The notes below the pieces were generated by a model that had not been told where the DNA came from, did no database searches, and worked only from the letters and a program-made list of their open reading frames with translations. The translations under genes were made by a program, and so were the position numbers. From contig NZ_MSCT01000025.1 of NCBI RefSeq assembly GCF_001921865.1, positions 172,754 to 236,753 on the forward strand: 64,000 bases of DNA. Direction: 5' to 3'. Source of the DNA: Pseudomonas chlororaphis. Lineage in GTDB: Bacteria; Pseudomonadota; Gammaproteobacteria; Pseudomonadales; Pseudomonadaceae. Shown one piece after another: positions 27,989 through 35,948 of the stretch (its first letter is position 1; each line of letters begins with the position of its first letter).

Positions 27989-28249
27989 TCAGGCGCGGCT
28001 GCTCTGGAAGTGGGCCAGGGCCGGCAACAGCTGTTTGTCGATGGCCTGGCGCACGGCCGGGAGGATGGTCGCGTTACCGGTGAGCATCTGCTCGACCATG
28101 CCCTTGAGGGCCTTGGCCCGGGCATCGCTCAAGCCGCGCACCGCGCACTCGCAGGCCTGGTCGGCGGTGGCGCCGGCCGGCATTTCGAAACCCAGGGCCC
28201 GGAGTTGGCCGAGCAGGTCGTCCTGGTCAATCAGATCCGCGTGCATCAT
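27989..28249 (-). CDS. conserved hypothetical protein, 86 aa
   Basis: An 86-residue acidic-to-neutral helical protein with no signal peptide, membrane segment or recognised motif beyond the ACECAVRGLSDARAKALKGM stretch, with two close cysteines. The start is ATG 28249 or the adjoining ATG 28246. It sits upstream of the acetyltransferase gene, about 60 bases away on the same strand. Codon use matches the neighbours and I regard it as real, but the function is not recognised. Confidence 0.6.
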   Translation of the reverse strand: MMHADLIDQDDLLGQLRALGFEMPAGATADQACECAVRGLSDARAKALKGMVEQMLTGNATILPAVRQAIDKQLLPALAHFQSSRA

Positions 28250-28357
28250 GACTCTTATCCTTGTTCAGGGAGCGTGGTCGTGGGTCGATTCTGGTAGCCG
28301 TCCAGACCGTCGGCAAGGGCGATTTGTCGCAATGTCCGGGATGCCTATGAACAGGTC

Positions 28358-28499
28358 GTTTTCGGCTAACTTGCGGCATGGGCGACTGTGCACACTGGAC
28401 GCAAGCTCGGTCATCGAAGGTTTGGTCACCCTCGTGTCGGCTCCTCAGAAACCCTCCTCAGCCCCGGTCCTGTCACGGCTTGACCGGGGTCTTTTTTTG
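28358..28499 (+). ncRNA. candidate small RNA ending in a strong terminator
   Basis: A strong plus-strand terminator at 28462-28499 has no plus-strand gene before it: the nearest, gbdR, ends a kilobase earlier and two opposite-strand genes intervene. TTGTCG (28324-28329), a 16-bp spacer and TATGAA (28346-28351) make a plausible promoter, giving an RNA of roughly 140 nt. No protein of normal composition is encoded. This is inferred; no family was recognised. Confidence 0.35.
28462..28499 (+). terminator. strong rho-independent terminator, plus strand
   Basis: An 8-bp stem CCCCGGTC/GACCGGGG is followed by C and seven T residues. The run exists only for plus-strand transcription. Confidence 0.85.
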
Positions 28500-28530
28500 C
28501 CTGGAGAAAGGTGGCGCCTGGGCCATTTTT

Positions 28531-28613
28531 TCGCGAGCAAGCTCGCTCCTGCAGGGGTACGCCGTCGTTTCCGCGAACGCCGCCGAACTTGTAGGAGCGA
28601 GCTTGCTCGCGAT
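28531..28613. repeat. REP pair (REPIN)
   Basis: Near-perfect inverted cores (TCGCGAGCAAGCTCGCTCCT and GTAGGAGCGAGCTTGCTCGC) lie just beyond the end of the carnitine operon. Confidence 0.88.
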
Positions 28614-28627
28614 TGACGCGACGCGGT

Positions 28628-29791
28628 CTAACGCTGCAACACCAGGATCCGCGACAACAGCTCGTCGCGGTCGATGTAGCAACCCTGGAAATGCCGCGCG
28701 CCGCTGGCGGGGTCGAAGGCGTTGCGCGCGTGCAGGGTACGGCGGTTGTCGAAGCACCACAGCTCGCCGGGCGCGAGGCGTCGGACCAGGCGAAAGCGCG
28801 CTTCGCGGGTCATGGCGATAAAGCGTCGATAGGCGCGGTAGAGCCGGGGCATGTCGTCCACCGAGGCCTCGAACGGCCCGCGCAGGAAGTTGGCCATGCG
28901 GATCTCCGCGACCTCGCCCACCGCGTTCAGGGCGATCACCGGCGCCAGGCAGCGGTAGTCGCTGTGGCGGTCCTTGTTGCGAAACTCCACGGGGATCTCG
29001 CACAGCGCGCGGAATGCCTCGGGGTCTTCGCGGCGCAGGGCGTCGGCGATGGCGAAACCGTCGACGAAGATGCTTTCGCCGCCCTCGGCGTCGTTCACCA
29101 GGCAGTGCAGGAATTGCAGGCCCGGTTGCAGCTCGCGGGTCGGCAGGTCGGTGTGCAGCGGCAGGTTGAAGGCGGTGTAGGCATTGCTGTCGGCATCGGC
29201 CTTGGATTGCACGTTGAATAGCACGCCGAAATTGCTCTCGCGGATAAACGAAATGCGCCGCGCGACCTCGGCCAGCGAACCCGGTTCGGTGGGCACGCCG
29301 CGGACCTGGGTAAGGCCGACGTCGCGCAGCGCCAGCAGCCATTGCAACAGCGCCTGCGGATCGTCCTGCAGCGCCTGGTAGTCGAACACCGGCAGTGGCA
29401 GGTGGCTGTCCCACAGCTGGCTCTGGGGGCGGCGCGCGCGGCGTTCGGCGCGACTGGCGTCGTCATAGGCGTGGGCCCGCAGCCAGCCCGGGTCGAAGCG
29501 GCTCTGGTGGCCGTCCTGCCAGTCGACGCTCAGGCAACCCTGGGCGTCGATGCGGCTGGCGGTCGGTGCGAGCTCTTCGGCGACGTCGACGATCTCCAGC
29601 ACCTGCTCGCGGGTCACGCTGTAGACGCACTGCGGACAAGGGCAGTTGTCGCGCAGCCACTGGTGATGGAAGGGGCTGGCGCGGCCGTCGGCCCACTGCA
29701 CCTGAACACGGTCCGCCAAGGCTTGTACGGCGGTCAACGCGCTGATCAACGGATAACGGCGAAAGTCGGCAAAAGCGGTGGCGGTATTCAC
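28628..29791 (-). CDS. gamma-butyrobetaine dioxygenase (2-oxoglutarate/Fe(II))
   Basis: A 387-residue enzyme predicted to hydroxylate gamma-butyrobetaine to L-carnitine. The N-terminal domain (DUF971-like, ~20-110) has the zinc triad WLRDNCPCPQC (Cys50, 52, 55), as in BBOX1. The C-terminal TauD-type domain (~150-385) has the iron motif HTD in LPLHTDLPTRE and the distal histidine in TLHARNAF. It lies 23 bases after cdhB on the same strand and would feed carnitine into the CdhA pathway. In P. aeruginosa I recall hocS, an acylcarnitine hydrolase, at this place. Confidence 0.88.
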   Translation of the reverse strand: MNTATAFADFRRYPLISALTAVQALADRVQVQWADGRASPFHHQWLRDNCPCPQCVYSVTREQVLEIVDVAEELAPTASRIDAQGCLSVDWQDGHQSRFDPGWLRAHAYDDASRAERRARRPQSQLWDSHLPLPVFDYQALQDDPQALLQWLLALRDVGLTQVRGVPTEPGSLAEVARRISFIRESNFGVLFNVQSKADADSNAYTAFNLPLHTDLPTRELQPGLQFLHCLVNDAEGGESIFVDGFAIADALRREDPEAFRALCEIPVEFRNKDRHSDYRCLAPVIALNAVGEVAEIRMANFLRGPFEASVDDMPRLYRAYRRFIAMTREARFRLVRRLAPGELWCFDNRRTLHARNAFDPASGARHFQGCYIDRDELLSRILVLQR

Positions 29792-29814
29792 GGTGCGCTC
29801 CTTTTTTTGGGTGT

Positions 29815-30291
29815 TTATTTTTCCGGCGGCAGGGCTATCACTCGACCGATCCAGGCCGGGGCGGGGAGGTCAGCTTGTTCCGCGGCGATGGCCTGCAAAC
29901 GTTGCAGGACGGCTTCGCTGAACGGCGCCGAACGCGGGCCGGCGAGGTCGACGTGGAGCAGCATCTGTTCGTTGCCGGCCAGCTCCAGGTCGTCGCCGAT
30001 CTTGTACAGGCTGTGGTACAGGTGCAGGCGTTTGCGGTCGTGGCCGATGATCTGCGTGCGGACCTCGACCTCGGTGTCGAGCTTCACCTCGTGCAGGTAA
30101 TTGAGGTGCAGCTCCAGGGTGAACAGCGAGTGGCCGCTGGCTTCGCGGTTGTCGCTGTCCAGGCCGAGACGGTCCATCAAGGCGTCGGTGGCGTAGCTGA
30201 AAATCAGCAGGTAGAAGGCGTCCCGCAGGTGGCCGTTGTAATCGACCCAGTCGGGGCTGATGCGGGTGCTGTAGGTGGTGAGTGCGGGCAT
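29815..30291 (-). CDS. cdhB: betainyl-CoA thioesterase CdhB
   Basis: A 158-residue hotdog-fold thioesterase beginning MPALTTYSTRISPDWVDYNGHLRDAFYLLIFSY; the DYNGHLRDAFY segment carries the expected active-site aspartate/asparagine region. It is thought to hydrolyse betainyl-CoA, the product of CdhC, to glycine betaine. I chose ATG 30291 for its match to the family N-terminus; a GTG at 30303 is in frame and neither has a strong ribosome site. A REPIN separates it from cdhA. Confidence 0.87.
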   Translation of the reverse strand: MPALTTYSTRISPDWVDYNGHLRDAFYLLIFSYATDALMDRLGLDSDNREASGHSLFTLELHLNYLHEVKLDTEVEVRTQIIGHDRKRLHLYHSLYKIGDDLELAGNEQMLLHVDLAGPRSAPFSEAVLQRLQAIAAEQADLPAPAWIGRVIALPPEK

Positions 30292-30323
30292 GTCATGGCT
30301 CACGAAAATGGTGGGCTGAAACC

Positions 30324-30428
30324 CTGTAGCCGCTGCCGCAGGCTGCGAAAAGGCTCGAAGAGCCTTCCGAGGGCCGCAAGAGCGCGTCTCCTTCGGAGCC
30401 GATCGCAGCCTACGGCAGCGGCTACAGG
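30324..30428. repeat. TGTAGCCGCTGCCG-family palindromic pair between cdhA and cdhB
   Basis: The outer arms CTGTAGCCGCTGCCGCAGGC and its near-complement (GCCTACGGCAGCGGCTACAG) enclose about 60 bases. It belongs to the second repeat family of this window. Confidence 0.88.
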
Positions 30429-30440
30429 GAACGTCAGAAA

Positions 30441-31406
30441 TTACTCGCTGAAGCTCATGCCATGCTTGGCCTTGGTGGCTTTCACCGCGTCGAGCACGGC
30501 CAGCAGGCAGTCGTCACGATAGCGCTCCAGGGCCGAAATGCTGTGGGTGCCGAGCTGCTCGGTGGTGCCTTCGACCACGTCGTCGATCAGCTTGTCGGTC
30601 AATTCCGGCGCCGGCAGGTAGGTCCACGGCAGCTGGAGGGCCGGGCCGAACTGGGCCATGAAGTGGCGCATGCCGGCATCGCCCCCGGCCAGGGTGTAGG
30701 TCAGGAAGGTACCCATGAACGACCAGCGCAGGCCGGCGCCGAAGCGGATCGCGTCGTCGATCTCGCCGGTGGTGGCCACGCCATCGTTGACCAGGTGCAG
30801 GGCCTCGCGCCACAGCGCTTCCAGAAGACGGTCGGCGATAAACCCCGGGACTTCCTTGCGCACGTGCAGCGGGCGCATGCCGAGGGATTCGTAGACCTTG
30901 ATCGCGGCCTGGATCGCCTCCGGCGCGGTGTTCCGGCCGCCGACCACTTCCACCAGCGGCAGCAGGTACACCGGGTTGAACGGGTGGCCGACCACGCAGC
31001 GTTCCGGGTGGGTCGAACCCTCGTAGAATTCGCTGGGCAACAGGCCGGAGGTGCTGGAGCCGATCAACGCATCGGGCTTGGCCGCGGCGCTGATCTTGGC
31101 GTGCAGGTCGAGTTTCAGCTCCAGGCGCTCCGGCGCGCTTTCCTGGATGAAATCGGCGTCTTTCACGCACTCCTCGATGGTCGCCACGAACCGCAGGCGG
31201 TCCTGCGAGGCGCCCGGTGCCAGGCCTTGTTGCTCCAGGGCGCCCCAGGCATTGGCCACGCGCTTGCGCAAGGCCGCCTCGGCGCCGGGCGCCGGGTCCC
31301 AGGCCACCACGTCCAGGCCATGGGCGAGGGCGCGGGACACCCAGCCGCTGCCGATGACACCGCTGCCCAGGGCGGCGAAGGTTTTGATTTCGGTGATAAA
31401 GCTCAT
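30441..31406 (-). CDS. cdhA: L-carnitine dehydrogenase CdhA
   Basis: A 321-residue NAD-dependent 3-hydroxyacyl-CoA dehydrogenase-type enzyme oxidising L-carnitine to 3-dehydrocarnitine. The Rossmann motif is AALGSGVIGSGWVSRAL (~10-27), the catalytic histidine lies in CVVGHPFNPVYLLPLVEVV, and DAIRFGAGLRWSFMGTF is typical of the carnitine branch. It lies in caiX-cdhC-cdhA-cdhB, the CdhR-controlled carnitine operon. The surrounding palindromic repeats may adjust its mRNA level. Confidence 0.94.
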   Translation of the reverse strand: MSFITEIKTFAALGSGVIGSGWVSRALAHGLDVVAWDPAPGAEAALRKRVANAWGALEQQGLAPGASQDRLRFVATIEECVKDADFIQESAPERLELKLDLHAKISAAAKPDALIGSSTSGLLPSEFYEGSTHPERCVVGHPFNPVYLLPLVEVVGGRNTAPEAIQAAIKVYESLGMRPLHVRKEVPGFIADRLLEALWREALHLVNDGVATTGEIDDAIRFGAGLRWSFMGTFLTYTLAGGDAGMRHFMAQFGPALQLPWTYLPAPELTDKLIDDVVEGTTEQLGTHSISALERYRDDCLLAVLDAVKATKAKHGMSFSE

Positions 31407-31438
31407 GGCAACTTCCTGAAGGTTAAAGGTGAGCGTAT

Positions 31439-31588
31439 CTGTAGCCGCTGCCGAGCAACGCGAGGCTGCGTCCGGCGGCGAAGCCGTCGTAAAACCGGAC
31501 GGCGCGGGGTGTCAGGTAACTCGCGGTTGCCGTTGTGGCGACTGCGTTGCAGCCGTGCGCAGCCTCGCGGGCTCGGCAGCGGCTACAA
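31439..31588. repeat. long palindromic element between cdhC and cdhA
   Basis: The outer arms TGTAGCCGCTGCCGAG...CTCGGCAGCGGCTACA, with inner GCGAGGCTGCG/CGCAGCCTCGC, form a variant of the TGTAGCCGCTGCCG family with a longer interior. Confidence 0.8.
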
Positions 31589-31599
31589 GGCGGAGGCGG

Positions 31600-32487
31600 T
31601 TATCCGCGCTTTTTCAGGCCCATCCTGGCCCGGCCCTCGGCCGGGGTCAGGACGCGGGCGCCCAGGCGGCTGAGGATCTCGCCGGCGCGCTCCACCAGTT
31701 GGCCGTTGGTCGCCAGCACGCCCTTGTCGAGCCACAGGTTGTCTTCCAGGCCAACCCGCACGTTGCCGCCCAGCAGCACCGCTTGCGCGGCCATCGGCAT
31801 CTGCATGCGGCCGATGCCGAAGCCGGCCCAGACCGCGTCCGGCGGCAGGTTGTCGACCATGGCTTTCATGGTGGTGGTGTCGGCCGGCGCGCCCCAGGGA
31901 ATGCCCAGGCACAGCTGGAACAGCGGGTCGTCCAGCAGGCCTTCCTTGATCATCTGCTTGGCGAACCACAGGTGGCCGGTGTCGAAGATTTCCAGCTCGG
32001 CCTTGACCCCCAGTTCCTGGATGCGCTTGGCGCCGGCTCGCAGTTGCGCCGGGGTGGACACGTAAATGGTGTCGCCGTCGCCGAAGTTCAGGGTGCCGCA
32101 GTCCAGGGTGCAGATTTCCGGCAGCAGTTCCTCGACGTGGGCCAGGCGGGTCAGGGGGCCGACCAGGTCGGTGTTCGGGCCGAACTCCATCGGGTTCTCG
32201 CCGGCGCCGATCTCCAGGTCGCCGCCCATGCCGGCGGTGAGGTTGACGATAATGTCGATGTCCGCCTCGCGGATGCGCTCCATCACTTCGCGGTACAGCG
32301 CCACGTCGCGGCTGAACTTGCCGGTCTGCGGGTCGCGCACATGGCAGTGGACCACCGTGGCGCCGGCCTTGGCCGCTTCCACCGCGGCGGCGGCAATCTG
32401 TTTCGGGGTGACCGGCACGTGCGGGCTCTTGGCGGTCGTGTCGCCAGCACCGGTGAGTGCGCAGGTGATGATGACGTCGTGGTTCAT
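31600..32487 (-). CDS. cdhC: 3-dehydrocarnitine cleavage enzyme CdhC (BKACE family)
   Basis: A 295-residue beta-keto acid cleavage enzyme. The zinc-binding HxH is in VVHCHVRDP (His ~46/48), and NLTAGMGG, EICTLDCGTLNFGD and GNVRVGLEDNLWL are conserved family blocks. In the carnitine pathway it condenses 3-dehydrocarnitine with acetyl-CoA to give acetoacetate and betainyl-CoA. It follows caiX by about 70 bases. Confidence 0.94.
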   Translation of the reverse strand: MNHDVIITCALTGAGDTTAKSPHVPVTPKQIAAAAVEAAKAGATVVHCHVRDPQTGKFSRDVALYREVMERIREADIDIIVNLTAGMGGDLEIGAGENPMEFGPNTDLVGPLTRLAHVEELLPEICTLDCGTLNFGDGDTIYVSTPAQLRAGAKRIQELGVKAELEIFDTGHLWFAKQMIKEGLLDDPLFQLCLGIPWGAPADTTTMKAMVDNLPPDAVWAGFGIGRMQMPMAAQAVLLGGNVRVGLEDNLWLDKGVLATNGQLVERAGEILSRLGARVLTPAEGRARMGLKKRG

Positions 32488-32559
32488 GGTGCGGTTCCTT
32501 ACAGGCGTGGTGGGTCGCTGCGCAGCCGGTTGGTGCTGCGCAGAGGGAGTCCGGGTCGG

Positions 32560-33504
32560 TTATTTACTGGTGAGTTTGAGGTTGTCGGCGGCCGGCTTGC
32601 CGTCGAAGGTGGTCACGCCTTCGAGCCAGCGGTCCTTATCCTGCGGGTGGTCGGCCAGCCATTGCCTGGCCGATTCCAGGGCGTCCTTGTGGTCGAGCAG
32701 CGGTTGCATCATGCGGCTCTCGTCCTCGGCGCTGAAGGTCAGGTTGCTCAGCAGCCGGCTTACGTTCGGGCACTGCTGGGCGTAGGTTGGCGCGGTGACG
32801 GTCCACACGGTGGCCATGCCTTCGTTCGGGCCCAGGGCGTCGTCGCTGCCGGTGAGGTAGGTCATCTGCACATTGACGTTCATCGGGTGCGGCGCCCAAC
32901 CGAAGAACACCACGGCTTCCTTGCGCCGCACGGCGCGATCGACCGCGGCGAGCATGCCGGCCTCGCTGGACTCCACCAGCTGGAATTTGCCCAGGCCGAA
33001 CTGGTTCTTGGTGATCATGGCCTTGATCTGCGTATTGGCGCCTGAGCCGGGCTCGATGCCGTAGATCTTGCCGCCCAGTTCTTTCTCGAACCTGGCGATG
33101 TCGGCGAAGGTCTTCAGGCCCTTGTCGGCCAGGTAAGTCGGCACCGCGAGGGTGGCGCGGGCGTCCTTGAGGCTCGGCTCGGCCAGGACCTTGACCTGCT
33201 TGGCGTCGACGAACGGGGTGATGGTCTGGGTCATCAGCGGGTTCCAGTAGCCCAGGAACAGGTCCAGGCGCTGGTCGCGGATGCCGGCGAAAATGATCTG
33301 CTGCGAGGCGCTGGTCTGCTTGGTCTTGTAGCCGAGGCCGTCGAGCAGGACCTGGGCCATGGCACTGGTGGCGATCACGTCGGTCCAGTTGACCACGCCC
33401 AGGCGCACGTTCTGGCAACTGGCGGCGTCGGCGGCCATGGCGCCCGAGCTGAGAAAGACGGTACCGCTGAGTGCAAGAACACAGCTGCTGATCAGTCGTT
33501 TCAT
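32560..33504 (-). CDS. caiX: carnitine periplasmic binding protein CaiX
   Basis: A 314-residue OpuAC-type binding protein with a signal peptide (cleavage likely AMA|AD, about residue 24). It resembles CbcX, with the shared blocks VVNWTDVIA, FLGYWNPLMTQ and FFGWAPHPMN. No permease is encoded beside it; in P. aeruginosa CaiX works with the CbcWV core transporter, which is also present here. First gene of the carnitine operon, divergent from cdhR. Confidence 0.93.
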   Translation of the reverse strand: MKRLISSCVLALSGTVFLSSGAMAADAASCQNVRLGVVNWTDVIATSAMAQVLLDGLGYKTKQTSASQQIIFAGIRDQRLDLFLGYWNPLMTQTITPFVDAKQVKVLAEPSLKDARATLAVPTYLADKGLKTFADIARFEKELGGKIYGIEPGSGANTQIKAMITKNQFGLGKFQLVESSEAGMLAAVDRAVRRKEAVVFFGWAPHPMNVNVQMTYLTGSDDALGPNEGMATVWTVTAPTYAQQCPNVSRLLSNLTFSAEDESRMMQPLLDHKDALESARQWLADHPQDKDRWLEGVTTFDGKPAADNLKLTSK

Positions 33505-33698
33505 GAGGGTTTCCTCGGCAGGTCGTTATTGTGAGTTCCGGCGTCTTTGTGCGCCGGTGATGCCACGTTACGCAGCTGGCGAGGGGCGAAAACGCACAGC
33601 GGCGACCGGCTCTTGCACTGCAGCGACCTTGTGTCTTGAACACGCCACGGAAACGGCGTATCACAGGGGCCACGCTGCCCGTCACCCGAGTGCGTCCC

Positions 33699-34646
33699 AT
33701 GTCCCAGGATTTCTACTTCTTGCTGATGCCCGGCTTCTCGGCCATCGGCTTCATCTCGGCCATCGAACCGCTGCGCGTGGCCAATCGCTTTCGCGGCGAG
33801 CTGTACCGCTGGCATGTGCTGAGCGCCGACGGCGGCGCGGTCCTGGCGAGCAACGGCATGTCGGTCAACGCCGATGCCGCGCTGGAGCCGCTGAAGAAAG
33901 GCGCGACCTTGCTGGTGGTGGCCGGCTTCGAGCCGCTGAAGTTCGCCAGCCCGGCGCTGGCGCACTGGTTGCGCCGCCTGGATGTGGAGGGCGTGACCCT
34001 GGGCGGCATCGACACCGGCAGCGTGATCCTGGCCGAAGCCGGGCTGCTCGAAGGCCACCGCGTGACCCTGCACTGGGAAGCGATCGAGGCGTTCAAGGAG
34101 TCTTATCCCCAGCTCAGCGTGACCCAGGAATTGTTCGAGATCGACCGGCGACGCATCACCTCGGCCGGCGGCACCGCGTCAATCGACATGATGCTCGACC
34201 TGATCGGCCAGGCCCACGGCCCGGAACTGGCGATCCGGGTTAGCGAACAGTTCGTGCTCGGGCGCATCCGCCCGCGCAAGGACCACCAGCGCATGGAAGT
34301 CGCCACCCGCTACGGCATCCGCAACAAGAAACTGGTGCAGGTGATCGGCGAGATGGAGCAGCACAGCGAGCCGCCCCTGAGTACCCTGCAACTGGCCGAG
34401 TCGATCAAGGTCACCCGGCGCCAGCTCGAACGCCTGTTCCGCCTGCACCTGAACGACACCCCGAGCAATTTCTACCTGGGCCTGCGCCTGGAGAAAGCCC
34501 GGCAACTGCTGCGCCAGACCGACATGAGCGTGCTGGAGGTCAGCATTGCCTGCGGTTTCGAGTCACCCTCGTATTTCACCCGCAGCTACCGCGCGCGGTT
34601 TGCCCAGTGTCCGCGGGAAGATCGGCGGCAGAGCCAGAAGGCCTGA
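33699..34646 (+). CDS. cdhR: AraC-family carnitine-responsive activator CdhR
   Basis: A 315-residue regulator of the same architecture as GbdR: GATase1/DJ-1-like ligand domain (~5-195), then AraC DNA-binding domain (~215-310, VTRRQLERLFRLHLNDTPSNFY). The elbow reads GGIDTGSVILAEAG, with aspartate where GbdR has cysteine. ATG 33699 is chosen from similarity; the frame stays open to a TTG at 33636 and the ribosome site is weak, so the start is uncertain. The shared 33505-33698 region should carry its carnitine-operon binding sites. Confidence 0.92.
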   Translation: MSQDFYFLLMPGFSAIGFISAIEPLRVANRFRGELYRWHVLSADGGAVLASNGMSVNADAALEPLKKGATLLVVAGFEPLKFASPALAHWLRRLDVEGVTLGGIDTGSVILAEAGLLEGHRVTLHWEAIEAFKESYPQLSVTQELFEIDRRRITSAGGTASIDMMLDLIGQAHGPELAIRVSEQFVLGRIRPRKDHQRMEVATRYGIRNKKLVQVIGEMEQHSEPPLSTLQLAESIKVTRRQLERLFRLHLNDTPSNFYLGLRLEKARQLLRQTDMSVLEVSIACGFESPSYFTRSYRARFAQCPREDRRQSQKA

Positions 34647-34658
34647 CCCACTTGATCC

Positions 34659-34742
34659 TGTAGGAGCAGGGGGGGACGCCCAGTCCTTGCCCGCGATGGC
34701 GGCCTGTCTGACGCCGCGCGTTGTCTGCATCGCGAGCAAGTC
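34659..34742. repeat. degenerate REP pair
   Basis: CTGTAGGAGCAGGGGGGGAC... and ...ATCGCGAGCAAGTC are recognisable but decayed REP cores, between cdhR and the DUF3010 gene. Confidence 0.55.
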
Positions 34743-34746
34743 AGGC

Positions 34747-35163
34747 TTATTTCTTCAGCAACGCCGCGCAGGCTGCCTTGTACGCCTCATGCTGATACTT
34801 GTTCAGCGTCGCCGGCAGGTCGAAGTTGTGCTTCTTGTGCTGGGCGTTGAGGGTCTGCGGCGACAGCAGGGTCACCTCGCAGCCATCCAGCAGCTGGAAC
34901 ACGCCTTCGATCTTGAAGGTGGTCGGGCCGCCGGCGAATTCGCCTTTCTTGCTGCGTTTCTTGATGGCGATGCGCTGGATGCCGTGGTCGCGCACGAAAG
35001 CGCCGACCTGGCTGGCGAAGGCCTTGACGTTGGCGGCTTCGTCATCGTCGTCCAGGGCGATTTTCTTGCAGGCGACCGCCTGGTGTTGCAGCGTGCCGTC
35101 TTGCAGGGTGGCGATGGCGAAGATGGCTTCGCTGCCTTTGATTTCGATGCCGCAGATGCTCAT
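34747..35163 (-). CDS. DUF3010-family protein
   Basis: A 138-residue cytoplasmic protein beginning MSICGIEIKGSEAIFAIATL, as in DUF3010 proteins of gammaproteobacteria. The N-terminal half has the alternating pattern of an RNase H-like or actin-like strand set, and a lysine-rich KKRSKKGEF patch lies near residue 70. No function is established. It lies downstream of the antitoxin gene on the same strand with its own start context (GGTCTTCCC antisense). Confidence 0.78.
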   Translation of the reverse strand: MSICGIEIKGSEAIFAIATLQDGTLQHQAVACKKIALDDDDEAANVKAFASQVGAFVRDHGIQRIAIKKRSKKGEFAGGPTTFKIEGVFQLLDGCEVTLLSPQTLNAQHKKHNFDLPATLNKYQHEAYKAACAALLKK

Positions 35164-35196
35164 GGGAAGACCTTTTCTCGGTGAATGGCGTGCAGC

Positions 35197-35523
35197 TTAC
35201 AGTTCCAGCTGGTCGGCGCGAATGCCGAAGGCCGCGGCAATCTTCTCGCGGGTGGCGCGGCGCGGCTTGGCGACGCTTTCCTGCTGGGCGAAGGCCGGCT
35301 GGGAAATGCCCAGGCGCTGGGCGACCTCATCCTGGGTCAGGTGCAGGTGCTCGCGCCAGGCGCGGATCGGCGTGGCGCCGTCGACGATGCGGCTGACCAC
35401 GTCATGGGGGATCAGGTCCGGCGCTTTCTGTTGCGCCACATACTGGGCGTAGGGAATGACCACGAAGGCCGGCTGGCCGTCCGCGCCCTTGATGATCTGG
35501 ATGTCAGTCGGTGCGTTCGTCAC
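35197..35523 (-). CDS. XRE-type antitoxin with Phd/YefM-like N-terminus
   Basis: A 108-residue protein starting at GTG 35523, inside the last 20 bases of the toxin gene. Residues ~5-35 (DIQIIKGADGQPAFVVIPYAQY) resemble the N-terminus of prevent-host-death antitoxins, while residues ~50-105 are an XRE helix-turn-helix (LTQDEVAQRLGISQPAFAQQE). The overlap with a RelE/ParE-type gene supports an antitoxin role and autorepression. The open frame upstream of GTG lies antisense-like within the toxin and is rejected. Confidence 0.82.
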   Translation of the reverse strand: MTNAPTDIQIIKGADGQPAFVVIPYAQYVAQQKAPDLIPHDVVSRIVDGATPIRAWREHLHLTQDEVAQRLGISQPAFAQQESVAKPRRATREKIAAAFGIRADQLEL

Positions 35524-35758
35524 GTTTCTTGACCTCTTGGATACTGACCACTCGGATAGCGCCGTCCCAGTCGAACAGGATTCGGTAATTGCCCACTCGC
35601 AGGCGGTAGGCATAGGTGTGGCCGCTGAGCGCCTTGACGTTGCCGGTGTCGGGCATGTCGCCGAGCAAGGTCACCGCGTCGCGAATCTGTACCTGGTGGG
35701 CGCTGTGCAATCGCAGCAGTTGTTTGACGGCCTTGCGGGTCCACAGAATGCTGTTCAT
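35504..35758 (-). CDS. RelE/ParE-family toxin
   Basis: An 84-residue basic protein beginning MNSILWTRKAVKQLLRL and ending VVSIQEVKKRDERTD, with YRLRVGNYRILFDW, the standard RelE/ParE core. ATG 35758 gives the family length; an upstream ATG at 35848 would add an unrelated leader that overlaps the putative operator. The toxin gene precedes the antitoxin gene, the HigBA-like order. Whether it is an mRNA interferase or a gyrase inhibitor cannot be told from sequence. Confidence 0.85.
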   Translation of the reverse strand: MNSILWTRKAVKQLLRLHSAHQVQIRDAVTLLGDMPDTGNVKALSGHTYAYRLRVGNYRILFDWDGAIRVVSIQEVKKRDERTD

Positions 35759-35764
35759 GAGCGA

Positions 35765-35804
35765 ATATAAGCCTTTTATAAGATTAATCAATCTTTGCTT
35801 ATAT
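35765..35804 (-). promoter_or_regulatory. nested palindromic operator of the toxin-antitoxin pair
   Basis: The outer arms ATATAAGC (35765-35772) and GCTTATAT (35797-35804) enclose an inner palindrome AAGATT-AATC-AATCTT (35780-35795). It lies 7 bases before the toxin start in a locally AT-rich patch. It is a likely site for antitoxin binding. Confidence 0.65.
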
Positions 35805-35878
35805 CTGCCCGAGCGCCAAGGAAGGAACCTTGTCCGGGTATTACTCATGTCTGGTTACAGCGGTGGCCGGGCGATTTT

Positions 35879-35921
35879 TCGCGAGCAAGCTCGCTCCTAC
35901 AGAAGCGAGCTTGCTCGCGAT
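35879..35921. repeat. compact REP pair
   Basis: TCGCGAGCAAGCTCGCTCC directly abuts its inverted copy GCGAGCTTGCTCGCGA, upstream of the toxin gene and just after the LprI-like gene. Confidence 0.85.
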
Positions 35922-35948
35922 GGCGGTATTACAGGCGCAGAAGAACTG

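Noticed and set aside
28378..28821. 147-codon plus-strand open frame
   Set aside because: It runs through the strong terminator at 28462-28499 and then antisense to the dioxygenase gene.
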